Positions 17,027 to 24,246 of a stretch of 39,364 bases of DNA are shown piece after piece (position 1 is the stretch's first letter; the number at the start of each line of letters is the position of its first letter). This DNA comes from Methanosaeta sp. PtaB.Bin039. GTDB lineage: Archaea; Halobacteriota; Methanosarcinia; Methanotrichales; Methanotrichaceae. Location of the stretch: contig MVQI01000013.1 in NCBI GenBank assembly GCA_002067795.1, positions 1-39,364 of the forward strand, given 5' to 3'. Position numbers and translations under genes: made by a program. The notes beneath the pieces were generated by a model that saw nothing but the letters and a program-made list of their open reading frames with translations, searched no databases and was not told the DNA's origin.

Positions 17027-17893
17027 ATGAACCTTCTGTCGCCTTTCGATCCCTGGAAGAGCCAGCTATGCACCTGTCCGTCCAAGCTCAGCCTCAATCC
17101 CTACACAGGGTGCTCCCATGGCTGTCTGTATTGCTATGCCTCATCCTACATACCCAGGTTCTCGGAGGTGAGGCCCAAGGTCGGGTTGCACTCCCGCCTG
17201 GCCCGGGACCTTCGTGTGGTTACGGGGGATACGTTTGTCTCTTTGGCAAGCAGCTCTGACCCTTACCCGCCACAGGAGGAAAGGCTCGGCCTGACGAGGG
17301 GCTGTCTTGTTCAGCTCTCCGAGAGGGATCTATTAGTTCAGGTGGTGACCAAGTCGGATCTGGTTGTCAGGGACGCCGATATCCTCTCGGACATGGGGGC
17401 GACCGTGGCAATCACAATAACCACTCTGGATGAGGAGCTTGCAGGAAGGCTGGAACCTCATGCGCCCTCTCCAAGCCGTCGTCTGGCTGCGGTCAGGTCT
17501 CTCGTCCGATCCTCTGTCCCGGTATCGGTGAGGGTCGACCCCATAATCCCAGGTCTGAACGACCGGGGTGCTCGAGACCTGATATCGACTTTGAAAGAGG
17601 CAGGGGCAGCTCATGTGACATCATCGACCTACAAGGCCAGGCCGGACAGCTGGAGGCGGCTGACCTATGAGTTTCCTGAGGAGATGGGACGTCTTTGTCG
17701 CCTATACTTCGAGCTGGGACAGAAGGTGGGGGGCAGCCGATACCTCCCTCAGCCGATCCGGGCCGGATTGCTCCAGCCCATAGCCGAAGCATGTCATCAG
17801 GCCGGCATTACCTTCTCATCTTGCCGGGAGGGCCTCACGGTGGAGGGGAGCTGCGACGGCTCACACCTGGCCCGTTCCTCGACGGCACGATGA
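17027..17893 (+). CDS. Radical SAM protein of the spore photoproduct lyase-like (SplB/COG1533) group
   Basis: The motif SLNPYTGCSHGCLYCYA holds the C-x3-C-x2-C that binds the radical SAM 4Fe-4S cluster. It is followed by VSLASSSDPYPPQEERLGLTR and VTKSDLVVRDADIL, typical of COG1533 proteins related to spore photoproduct lyase. A few later cysteines (SSCREG, GSCDGSH) lie at the C-terminus. Length 288 aa. It starts five bases after the stop of the ligase-like gene, so the two are almost certainly co-transcribed. Many COG1533 members have no proven substrate, and a DNA repair role is only suggested by the family name and the neighbour. Confidence 0.88.
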   Translation: MNLLSPFDPWKSQLCTCPSKLSLNPYTGCSHGCLYCYASSYIPRFSEVRPKVGLHSRLARDLRVVTGDTFVSLASSSDPYPPQEERLGLTRGCLVQLSERDLLVQVVTKSDLVVRDADILSDMGATVAITITTLDEELAGRLEPHAPSPSRRLAAVRSLVRSSVPVSVRVDPIIPGLNDRGARDLISTLKEAGAAHVTSSTYKARPDSWRRLTYEFPEEMGRLCRLYFELGQKVGGSRYLPQPIRAGLLQPIAEACHQAGITFSSCREGLTVEGSCDGSHLARSSTAR

Positions 17894-18205
17894 GGGTGAT
17901 AATCTGCTGCTCGGGCCCGAAATGAACTGCCGATCCTGGTATGGGATGAGGCAGTACGAGGGGCCCCTCGTAGGATTCCTTCCTTTGATAAATGACTGGT
18001 TTTCGCCTGATTTTTCGCCACTTTTCATCGCGGCTTGAAGGACCTATCATCGACAGCTACCGACCTCTCTTCCGCTAAGAACTCTGTATGAAAGTCTATT
18101 TATATGAAGAATAACCACAGTACCGCCGAGTTCTTCTCAAAAGGGAGAATGTTAAGATATAGTCATGCTAAGTGGATACTTTGAAGCTAAAAGGAGGAGG
18201 ATTAG
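17894..18205 (+). other. Intergenic region with palindrome, TATA box and mRNA leader
   Basis: No gene. It contains a perfect 18-bp palindrome (17955-17972) after the radical SAM gene. A TATA box at about 18097-18105 is flanked by an 8-bp inverted repeat (AAGAACTC at 18077-18084 and GAGTTCTT at 18128-18135). A leader of about 75 bases then ends in GGAGGAGG at 18193-18200. Confidence 0.5.
17955..17972. terminator. Perfect 18-bp palindrome, possible terminator hairpin
   Basis: TACGAGGGGCCCCTCGTA reads the same on both strands and lies about 60 bases after the radical SAM stop. It is followed by a pyrimidine-rich stretch (TTCCTTCCTTTG). It probably marks the 3' end of the three-gene unit, although a protein-binding site is equally possible. 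Confidence 0.35.
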
Positions 18206-19009
18206 ATGAAGAGAACTATCCTGGTAATTTCGGCGACCCTTTTGCTGGCTGCGGTTCTGGCATTGCCGGCAATGGGTTATACCATCAAGACCGAGGCCAG
18301 CCCTTACCCATTCTCGAACCACGCTGAGGCCAGGCCTCAGTTCACCATCGGGGTCGGCGTCCCCGCCCACAACAACACTTTTGAAGATGCAGTTGTAACC
18401 AAGGCTCCCAGATACTCTATCAGCAGCGGAAAGCCATACCAGTACTCCATCTCCACCGGAACCCCCTACAAGTACTCATTCGTGCTGGGAACTCCCCAGG
18501 TCACCCAGGTGCCGTTGACCGAGGCCCCTGAGGAGACTGCTGTGGAGCCACCTGTAGAGGTAACCACGACCGATAACAAGACCAACGAGAGCTCTGTGGT
18601 CGAGGAGCCCGCAGCCATCGAGCCAATGTCCATGAACATCACCGGAATGGTCTATGGAGACCTCAATGCCGATGGCATGATGGGCGAGAATGAGACCGGC
18701 ATATCCGACCTGGTTGTCCTTCTTGAGGGCGCTGCGGCCGCCGAGACCGTCACCGCAGAGGACGGATCGTTCGCCTTCGCTGCCCTGGCTCCAGGCGAGT
18801 ACATGCTCTCCGTGCAGGCTGTTGAGGGAATGGAGGCTGTAGCCCCCGTCAACGTAACCCTCGCTGACCAGGATCAGGTAGTGAACTTCGGCGTCATAAT
18901 GGTTGTTGCCGCTCCGATAACCCCGGCCGAGGTCGCGACCGAAGCGGTCAGTGCAGTTGAGAATGTCGCCGAGGGCGTCACCGAGACCGCCAAAGAAGCA
19001 ATCGCTTAA
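18206..19009 (+). CDS. Secreted protein with SdrD B-like (prealbumin-fold) domain
   Basis: Signal peptide at residues 1-24 (ILVISATLLLAAVLALPAMG, cleavage after MGY or nearby). Then three short repeats of the form PxYSxxxGxP (PRYSISSGKP, YQYSISTGTP, YKYSFVLGTP) and a Thr/Glu/Pro-rich linker with possible glycosylation sites. At about 145-230 comes a domain whose start, GMVYGDLNADGMMGENETGI, matches the SdrD B-like pattern with its calcium-loop-like DLNADG, continuing EDGSFAFAALAPGEYMLSV. The C-terminus is an Ala/Glu-rich helix. A strong ribosome-binding site (GGAGGAGG) lies five bases before the ATG, suggesting high expression. Probably a surface or matrix protein; no enzyme motif is seen. 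Confidence 0.8.
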   Translation: MKRTILVISATLLLAAVLALPAMGYTIKTEASPYPFSNHAEARPQFTIGVGVPAHNNTFEDAVVTKAPRYSISSGKPYQYSISTGTPYKYSFVLGTPQVTQVPLTEAPEETAVEPPVEVTTTDNKTNESSVVEEPAAIEPMSMNITGMVYGDLNADGMMGENETGISDLVVLLEGAAAAETVTAEDGSFAFAALAPGEYMLSVQAVEGMEAVAPVNVTLADQDQVVNFGVIMVVAAPITPAEVATEAVSAVENVAEGVTETAKEAIA

Positions 19010-19453
19010 GGACTGGAACGGGCCACCGGGGTGTGCTCCTGGTCTCTCCGTTCTCTTTCGTTTTCTTTTTGCCACCCAATCGATCTCGTGGGGCAGGCCG
19101 TAAGATTTAAGTAAAGTAGACTTGTTTATACTCAATTGCACTTGGGACGAAAGTTCCGTGCGCTGCCATAGTACATGCGTCCAGGTGAGAGGCCCTCCTC
19201 CAGATCGATACCTCTCACCTCAGTTTTTCGCCGATCCCTCTTTTTTCGCCGACTCTCTGCATCCTCGCGTCTCATCTACTAATCCCTGATCCGATTGCGG
19301 CAGTCAGAGTCGCCGCGTCGCAGGCCTTGTTCGCTCTCTTTGGAAAAAGACCCCCTTGGTGCGAGAAAGAGGCGGAAATAGGAGGCCAATTCATGCATTA
19401 ATCCAAAAGGTAGATCTGCGTCAGATATCATCCAACCATCAGTGAGGAGCTTC
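19010..19453 (+). other. Intergenic region before aroC with a structured element
   Basis: About 440 bases without a protein gene. It holds a TATA-like GTTTATA (about 19124-19130), a GNRA-capped hairpin and a second long hairpin followed by a T-run (see the separate entry). Another T-run lies at about 19231-19236. The aroC ribosome-binding site GAGGAG is at 19444-19449. Positions 19240-19440 show nothing recognisable. Confidence 0.5.
19144..19228 (+). ncRNA. Candidate structured small RNA or 3'-UTR element
   Basis: Two stem-loops are visible. The first is GGGAC-GAAA-GTTCC at 19144-19157 (five pairs including one G-U, GAAA tetraloop). The second pairs AGGTGAGAGG (19183-19192) with CCTCTCACCT (19211-19220), ten perfect pairs around an 18-base loop, and is followed three bases later by TTTTT (19224-19228). 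A TATA-like element 20-25 bases upstream could start it. The loop of the second stem exposes CCTCCTCC. It could be an independent RNA, a 3'-UTR, or only a terminator; the family is not recognised. Confidence 0.35.
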
Positions 19454-20545
19454 ATGTCAGGCAACACATTCGGCACGGCATTCCGTTTAACCACCTGGGG
19501 AGAGTCGCATGGCAGGGCGGTAGGGGCAGTGGTGGACGGCTGTCCCGCTGGCCTTGCCCTATCAGAAGCAGACATTCAGCCGGAGCTGGATCGGCGTCGA
19601 CCAGGCCAGAGCCGGACGACAACCCAGAGGAAGGAGGCAGACCTTGTGGAGATACTATCGGGCACATTCGAAGGGGTCACCACCGGGACTCCGATCTCCC
19701 TTTTGGTCTGGAACCGGGACGCGGATAGCAGCGCTTACGACGCAATTCGTGACCGGCCCCGTCCAGGCCATGCAGACTACACATACATGGCCAAGTACGG
19801 CCTGCGGGACCACCGGGGTGGTGGCCGGGCCTCGGCCAGGGAGACGGTGGGCAGGGTGGCTGCAGGGGCGATCGCCAAAAAGCTGCTCCGTCAGGATGGA
19901 ATATACATCGCAGGATACGTGACCGAGCTTGGGGGCATAAGGGCTTGCCTTTCAGAGAACAGCGATATCATGGATCTGAGGGCCGCTGCCGAAGGAAGCA
20001 TCGTTCGCTGCCCCGACCCTGAGGCGGGGGCTAAGATGGCAGAGCTCCTGGACATTGTCCGCAAAGAGGGCGACAGCCTTGGCGGTGTTGTGGAGATCGT
20101 GGCAAGCGGAGTTCCTCTGGGCCTTGGCGAGCCTGTCTTCGATAAGCTGGATGCTGAATTGGCAGGCGCACTCATGGGCATCGGAGCGGTGAAGTCTGTG
20201 GAGATCGGCGCCGGCCTGAAAAGCGCCAGACTTCGAGGAAGCGAGATGAACGACCCGATAATTCTGCGCGAGGGCAGAATCGATTTCGAGAGCAACAACG
20301 CTGGCGGAATCCTTGGAGGGATATCCACCGGCGCCCCCATAATCTGCCGAATCGGCGTCAAGCCCACGCCGTCCATCTCGAGAAGACAGCGCACAGTGGA
20401 CCTATCTCTGATCGAGGCTGCCGAGATCGAGATCAAAGGCAGGCACGATCCCACCATCCCACCGAGAATCGTGCCTGTGGCAGAGGCGATGGTGGCCCTG
20501 GTGCTGGCAGATCACCTCCTGAGAAACAGGGCTGCGAGGGTTTGA
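19454..20545 (+). CDS. aroC: Chorismate synthase
   Basis: Converts EPSP to chorismate, the last step of the shikimate pathway, using reduced FMN. All signatures are present: [32 protein letters not shown] at the N-terminus (family signature 1 around GESHG), [41 protein letters not shown] (signature 2), and [17 protein letters not shown] (signature 3). ATG 19454 is preceded by GAGGAG; an in-frame GTG at 19442 is less likely. At 363 aa the length is normal. It stands alone, with no other aro gene next to it. Confidence 0.97.
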   Translation: MSGNTFGTAFRLTTWGESHGRAVGAVVDGCPAGLALSEADIQPELDRRRPGQSRTTTQRKEADLVEILSGTFEGVTTGTPISLLVWNRDADSSAYDAIRDRPRPGHADYTYMAKYGLRDHRGGGRASARETVGRVAAGAIAKKLLRQDGIYIAGYVTELGGIRACLSENSDIMDLRAAAEGSIVRCPDPEAGAKMAELLDIVRKEGDSLGGVVEIVASGVPLGLGEPVFDKLDAELAGALMGIGAVKSVEIGAGLKSARLRGSEMNDPIILREGRIDFESNNAGGILGGISTGAPIICRIGVKPTPSISRRQRTVDLSLIEAAEIEIKGRHDPTIPPRIVPVAEAMVALVLADHLLRNRAARV

Positions 20546-20875
20546 AGGCCAGGCCTCGTTCCTCACAAATCCGTGTTCGAGGGCGACCCTGCCTTGCCTT
20601 TAGGGCTTCCTGCAGCCACTGCACCTCCGCTCCTAATTTAAGGCCGATGAGTACGTGCCTGGCAGTCGTCGCCAATCGGCTCAAACCTCCATATAATGCG
20701 CCTGGATAGAGGCATGCATTCCAAATCCTTGTCTGCCGGCCCCGGGGCAGTCTTTCAGGTGGAATCTTGCCTCATCAATTAGGGCCGAGAAAGGCATCGA
20801 TCCACAATTCGTTTTCGCCTGTAGCCCTGCAATTTCGTATATATCCATGGGCACCGATGATGCCGAAAAGAGATC
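20546..20875. other. Intergenic spacer between aroC and the radical SAM cluster
   Basis: About 330 bases between convergent genes. Base composition drops from GC-rich to AT-rich near 20880, marking the edge of the AT-rich island. No RNA gene, no supported reading frame and no clear terminator were found here. Confidence 0.4.
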
Positions 20876-22198
20876 CTATCGCGTCGATAGACGCTTGGAC
20901 GTCTCAAATTCGCAACAATTTTTTAAGCGCTCCATCATATAATTTTTTTCGCAGACCTTCTTATTGGGCTCGCCGTATTTGTATAGAGACATGGCCAAAC
21001 AACCACTCCCGCATATGGGAGTCAATTTGCAGCTGCCGCAATCGTCTATCGTTAAGGGATTACGACTCATGATTTTATAGAATAGCGAATTGCATTTGGG
21101 CATACCCGATTCGTCTATCGCTCCTACCGAAAAGCTCTCGTGAGGTGGTAGTATCGCACATTTGAATAATCTGCCTAACGGATCAACGATAAACCTCTGA
21201 CTGTGAAGCGCGCCGCAAACATTCAGGTTTGGAAGGCCAGTTGCATCATCGGTATTGAATCCTTCTTCTCGCGCTGTGTTATATAGATTATCGCATATGG
21301 CAATATTCTCTTTATCGGATTCGCCATCGCGATCTCGTGAAGGACATGATATGCATGCAGGCGAGGCGTCAAATACTGGTTTGATAGATATAATTGCTTT
21401 ATTTAAATCGTTTAATTTCAAAGTGTTCAAGAGAGATGGTATATGTAAATAGTTCTCCTTATTTACATTCACTCTTATTGTTATTTCGAGACCATGTCTC
21501 TTGGCGATGATCAAGCCTTTGATGATATCATCAAACGTACCCCTGCCGTCTTTGTAAAATCGTCGTCTATCATGTATCTCCCTTGGTCCGTCTAATGTGA
21601 CCAATACGGAGCCATGAAAGGCTGAGAGCTTATTTGCGATATCTTCGGTTATCAGCGAGCCATTAGTAATTGCATGTGCTGAGAACGGGATATGGATTTC
21701 CCTTGCCCACTGGGATAAATTCTCGAGTATTTTATATCCAATATCGAAATTAATTAAAGTTTCGCCACCATACAATTGTATGTTAAGGGCGCGGCAATTA
21801 TTTCTCATTGTAGTATCTTTAATAAATCTCATGACATTCTCTGCGGTCTTGAGATCCATATGCTGTGATGCAATGATCCCTTTGCCCTCAAAGCAATATT
21901 CACATGAAAAATTGCATGCATATGTTGTGATGATATGAAATGAGGCTTCCTGATTTATATATTTACGACTCTCATAATAGTAATGATATACTTCTTGCTC
22001 ATTATGATCGTCTTCTATCAAAATACCATTATCTTTAAACTTTTTGGCAATTTCAATTGGTATCTCCTCTAAGGCTTTCGACTCCAATAGATCTTTAATA
22101 TCTTGATCGACAATCATCAGTGATCGCTGAAGTGCATTAAATAAAAAATACTTGCTGCCATCTGTGGGGAGTAGTATGTTATAAAACGATGTCATCAT
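20876..22198 (-). CDS. Radical SAM/SPASM peptide maturase (second of two)
   Basis: Counting from the upstream ATG 22213, the order is as follows. An N-terminal domain of about 90 residues (SFYNILLPTDGSKYFLFNAL, GILIEDD) is of the sort that precedes the catalytic core in RiPP maturases. The radical SAM motif CNFSCEYC gives Cys100, Cys104 and Cys107, and YGGE follows at 148-151. A C-terminal SPASM domain has seven cysteines at about 333, 352, 392, 395, 401, 405 and 421 (CGSCKLTPICGSGC), enough for two auxiliary 4Fe-4S clusters. Such enzymes install thioether, C-C or related crosslinks on precursor peptides. ATG 22198 has GGGGGT upstream; ATG 22213 overlaps the preceding gene. It is AT-rich compared with the flanks, and is co-transcribed with the first maturase. 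Confidence 0.9.
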   Translation of the reverse strand: MMTSFYNILLPTDGSKYFLFNALQRSLMIVDQDIKDLLESKALEEIPIEIAKKFKDNGILIEDDHNEQEVYHYYYESRKYINQEASFHIITTYACNFSCEYCFEGKGIIASQHMDLKTAENVMRFIKDTTMRNNCRALNIQLYGGETLINFDIGYKILENLSQWAREIHIPFSAHAITNGSLITEDIANKLSAFHGSVLVTLDGPREIHDRRRFYKDGRGTFDDIIKGLIIAKRHGLEITIRVNVNKENYLHIPSLLNTLKLNDLNKAIISIKPVFDASPACISCPSRDRDGESDKENIAICDNLYNTAREEGFNTDDATGLPNLNVCGALHSQRFIVDPLGRLFKCAILPPHESFSVGAIDESGMPKCNSLFYKIMSRNPLTIDDCGSCKLTPICGSGCLAMSLYKYGEPNKKVCEKNYMMERLKNCCEFETSKRLSTR

Positions 22199-22203
22199 TA
22201 AAA

Positions 22204-23502
22204 TTACCCCCATTTATTTAGGTAATGATCTTTCAAATATGTCTTTATATTGTCCTGATATTGTTCTTTATTACAGATCGGCACGTTAATATCGCCAAAT
22301 TTATTATATGCGTGAAATGCACAACCGGCAAAGCACATTGGCGCAAATTCACAGGATCTACACTCGTCAAATTGGAGTGGATTTCTCAATGCCCATTTGC
22401 AGTAAGCCTCTTGGTTAACATCTTTCAGGGTTCCATCTTCTGCTATTGTACCTAATCTGTGTTCCGGTATTCCCACCGAGGAACAGCACTTATAGATGTC
22501 TCCATTTGGGGCTATCGTATATGTGTCATCAAATATTGCACCACAACCGATTCTGCTATTGGCAAGAGCTATTGTATTTGTGCTATATCCTTTTAAAATG
22601 GCCAGGCTGTAAAGCTCATGCATTCTTTCTTCAGATACCTCGGCGACCTGCTTGTCACAGTGTTTATTAAATACGGTGATACACGATACCTTTTGAATGC
22701 TTATCCTCGGTGCCTTGCCAAGCTTATCCTTAAGGTCGTCCAGTAACTCGCCAATATGCGAAAAGTTCTCCTTATCCACATCTATTCTCAAACGATAATC
22801 GATTTTGTGCTTTTCCAGATTGCGTATGACTTCTATCAATCGATCGTATGTTCCAGATCCGTTCTTATATGCCCTCTTCACATCATGTACGCTCTTTGGG
22901 CCTGCAAAAGTTATTTGGATGTCATTTACATGATAAATTTTAAACTTTTCCATTAAATTTTCGCTTAATAAAGTGCCATTCGTCGCCCCTGTAATCTTTA
23001 GCGACTTTTTTTCAGTATCACAGTATTTTTTTAGCTCTTTGAAGATCGTCAGCAGAATGTCTGGTTCTAAGAGGGGTTCTCCTCCATAGAGCGATATCGT
23101 AATTCCGGTTTTTTTGGCAGCCATTCTCTTAATATATTTTATAACTTTTAAAACTGTGCTTTCATCCATCGTGTCAGTCAGAATTGTTCCTGATTGCTGA
23201 TAGCAATAGGTGCAATTAAGATTACATCGATGCGTGGGTATTAAAATGAATGACGCAAGGCTGCCACTGTATTTCAATCTATTTATATTTAATTGAAATA
23301 TGGACGTCTCATCGATGCTTGTGACGAATCCGTTTTGCATCAGCATGGAGAGATACTCTTCGTTAACATCTTCGAACGAGTTGTTCCTCATACAGTTTTC
23401 TAATTCATCGTCTATTCTAATTATTGCATCGTTCATTGTATTATATACAAGATATCTATTTGGGCCAGAATTATAATAAATATTAAATCTAGACGATCTC
23501 AT
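22204..23502 (-). CDS. Radical SAM/SPASM peptide maturase (first of two)
   Basis: A 432-aa enzyme. The N-terminal domain (GPNRYLVYNTMNDAIIRIDDE, MLMQNGFVTSIDE) resembles the substrate-binding region of peptide-modifying radical SAM enzymes. The cluster motif is CNLNCTYC (Cys93, Cys97, Cys100), then SLYGGEP (137-143). The SPASM domain cysteines are at 320, 339, 381, 384, 390, 394 and 410 (CRSCEFAPMCFAGC). It is clearly homologous to, but only distantly similar to, the next gene, so the two probably do different steps or act on different cores. It lies directly downstream of the precursor array on the same strand; its ATG overlaps a short reading frame that ends at 23489. Confidence 0.92.
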   Translation of the reverse strand: MRSSRFNIYYNSGPNRYLVYNTMNDAIIRIDDELENCMRNNSFEDVNEEYLSMLMQNGFVTSIDETSIFQLNINRLKYSGSLASFILIPTHRCNLNCTYCYQQSGTILTDTMDESTVLKVIKYIKRMAAKKTGITISLYGGEPLLEPDILLTIFKELKKYCDTEKKSLKITGATNGTLLSENLMEKFKIYHVNDIQITFAGPKSVHDVKRAYKNGSGTYDRLIEVIRNLEKHKIDYRLRIDVDKENFSHIGELLDDLKDKLGKAPRISIQKVSCITVFNKHCDKQVAEVSEERMHELYSLAILKGYSTNTIALANSRIGCGAIFDDTYTIAPNGDIYKCCSSVGIPEHRLGTIAEDGTLKDVNQEAYCKWALRNPLQFDECRSCEFAPMCFAGCAFHAYNKFGDINVPICNKEQYQDNIKTYLKDHYLNKWG

Positions 23503-23659
23503 ATACTCCCCCGTACATCTTCAGGCTCCTCGCCATCTTCTTCTGGTATGCCAGATAACAGATATTATTCATGATGCAATTCCTGCCATATAGGTTAACT
23601 CTCTCATCCAGATTGTTGATTTCGTGGAACCAAGCACTCGATCCCGCATCATGAGATGT
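23489..23659 (-). pseudogene. Short open frame overlapping the maturase start; 5'-truncated remnant or 27-aa peptide
   Basis: From the codon after a TGA (23662-23660) to the TAG at 23491-23489 there are 56 sense codons with natural-looking composition (WFHEINNLDERVNLYGRN, then CIMNNICYLAYQKKMARSL). No ATG, GTG or TTG exists before the ATG at 23572, which would give a 27-aa peptide ending inside the maturase gene (overlap 14 bases). The coding-like part begins well upstream of that ATG, so I favour the 3' remnant of a longer gene, perhaps retained because its translation couples to the maturase. The family is not recognised. Confidence 0.4.
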
Positions 23660-23716
23660 TCAGGTTAGCCACACGAGACCGCGAGGAGCCAGTGTATCTC
23701 TTCAGTTCAGCAGTCT

Positions 23717-23848
23717 CTATTTCATATCTATGCTGCCCTTTTCCGAGTCCTGCGCACTTACAATCAGGACAATCGCCCCTTGTGGACACACCACCCCCTC
23801 TCTGGATCCATTTCCTCGATCACTGCATCTTATGAGTTCTGCAAACAT
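23717..23848 (-). pseudogene. RiPP precursor copy D, frameshifted
   Basis: ATG 23848 opens MFAELIRCSD, the same leader as the intact copies. After about 18 codons the frame departs from the family core and ends as a 43-aa protein without the Trp-Cys motif. The lost core is still visible in another frame: DCPDCKC, from DNA almost identical to copy A (GATTGTCCTGATTGTAAGTG), continuing AGLGKG. Aligned with copy A, this copy carries two single-base insertions, one just before the Trp-Cys codons and one between them and DCPDC. A longer open frame upstream to 23935 is probably meaningless. Leader plus lost core identifies it as a decayed precursor. Confidence 0.6.
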
Positions 23849-23864
23849 GCTTTTCATCTCATCG

Positions 23865-23981
23865 TCATGGTGAAGGTCCCTTATCACATGAAACATGATC
23901 AGGTGTACTTCCCCACGGCCAACACCAGCCATCAACGGATTCAGTTGAATCGTCGCTTCCTTTTACCAGTTCCGCAAACCT
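23865..23981 (-). pseudogene. RiPP precursor copy C, start codon changed to AGG
   Basis: The frame reads RFAELVKGSDDSTESVDG followed by WCWPWGSTPDHVSC and ends at TGA 23865. It is intact over 38 codons and very like copy B, but the initiating ATG is AGG (compare GGTGGGACGATG in B with GGTGGGACTAGG here). No ATG, GTG or TTG lies between the upstream in-frame stop and this point. It is in the same frame as copy B across B's TAA, six codons away. It is probably silent unless there is read-through or a non-standard start. The core is the shortest and has only two cysteines. Confidence 0.65.
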
Positions 23982-23996
23982 AGTCCCACCCCATTC

Positions 23997-24131
23997 TTAC
24001 GGGGCTGTCCCTTCTGCACAGCTCTTATCGGGCCCATCACCCATTGGAAAGCACCAGTTCCTCCATGGCCAACACCAACTTCCAACGGATTCGGTTGACT
24101 CGTCGCTTCCTTTTACCAGTTCCGCAAACAT
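23997..24131 (-). CDS. RiPP precursor peptide B (44 aa, Trp/Cys-rich)
   Basis: ATG 24131 is preceded by GAGGTGGGA. The leader is MFAELVKGSDESTESVG, matching copy A at 8 of the first 10 residues. The core begins SWCWPWRNWCFPMGD and ends CAEGTAP, with three cysteines and four tryptophans. It contains the Trp-Cys motif twice, WCWPW and WCFPM: the first matches copy C, the second copy A, so this copy looks like a fusion of two core types. An overlapping frame from ATG 24150 would give an unrelated 36-aa basic peptide and is less credible. The substrate of the adjacent SPASM maturases is inferred from position, size and family structure. Confidence 0.75.
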   Translation of the reverse strand: MFAELVKGSDESTESVGSWCWPWRNWCFPMGDGPDKSCAEGTAP

Positions 24132-24146
24132 CGTCCCACCTCATTC

Positions 24147-24246
24147 TCATGGAGCCCTGCTAGATCAACTTCATACGTCATCGGTAGAATTGCCCCACAG
24201 CCAACGCCAGAGTCTAGCGGAATCTGTCTTACATTGTCTCTTCCTT
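24147..24246 (-). pseudogene. Decayed precursor copy between A and B
   Basis: DNA aligned with copy C: GATTCCGCTAGACTCTGGCG corresponds to GAATCCGTTGATGGCTGGTG, and then TGGCGTTGGCTGTGGGGC matches TGGTGTTGGCCGTGGGGA (WRWLWG for WCWPWG). The start and leader are missing. Both cysteine positions and the proline are substituted, and an in-frame TGA interrupts the core. The remnant overlaps the end of copy A, as if a deletion joined A's stop region to this unit's leader. Confidence 0.6.

Noticed and set aside
20433-20684. 83-codon minus-strand frame overlapping the aroC end
   Set aside because: Half of it is antisense to aroC and the rest has low-complexity Pro/Arg content; a nearby TATA-like element and GGAGG are not enough.
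23780-23983. 67-codon plus-strand frame across precursor copies C and D
   Set aside because: Antisense to the precursor array; the minus-strand frames show the repeated leader, while this frame has no conserved element.
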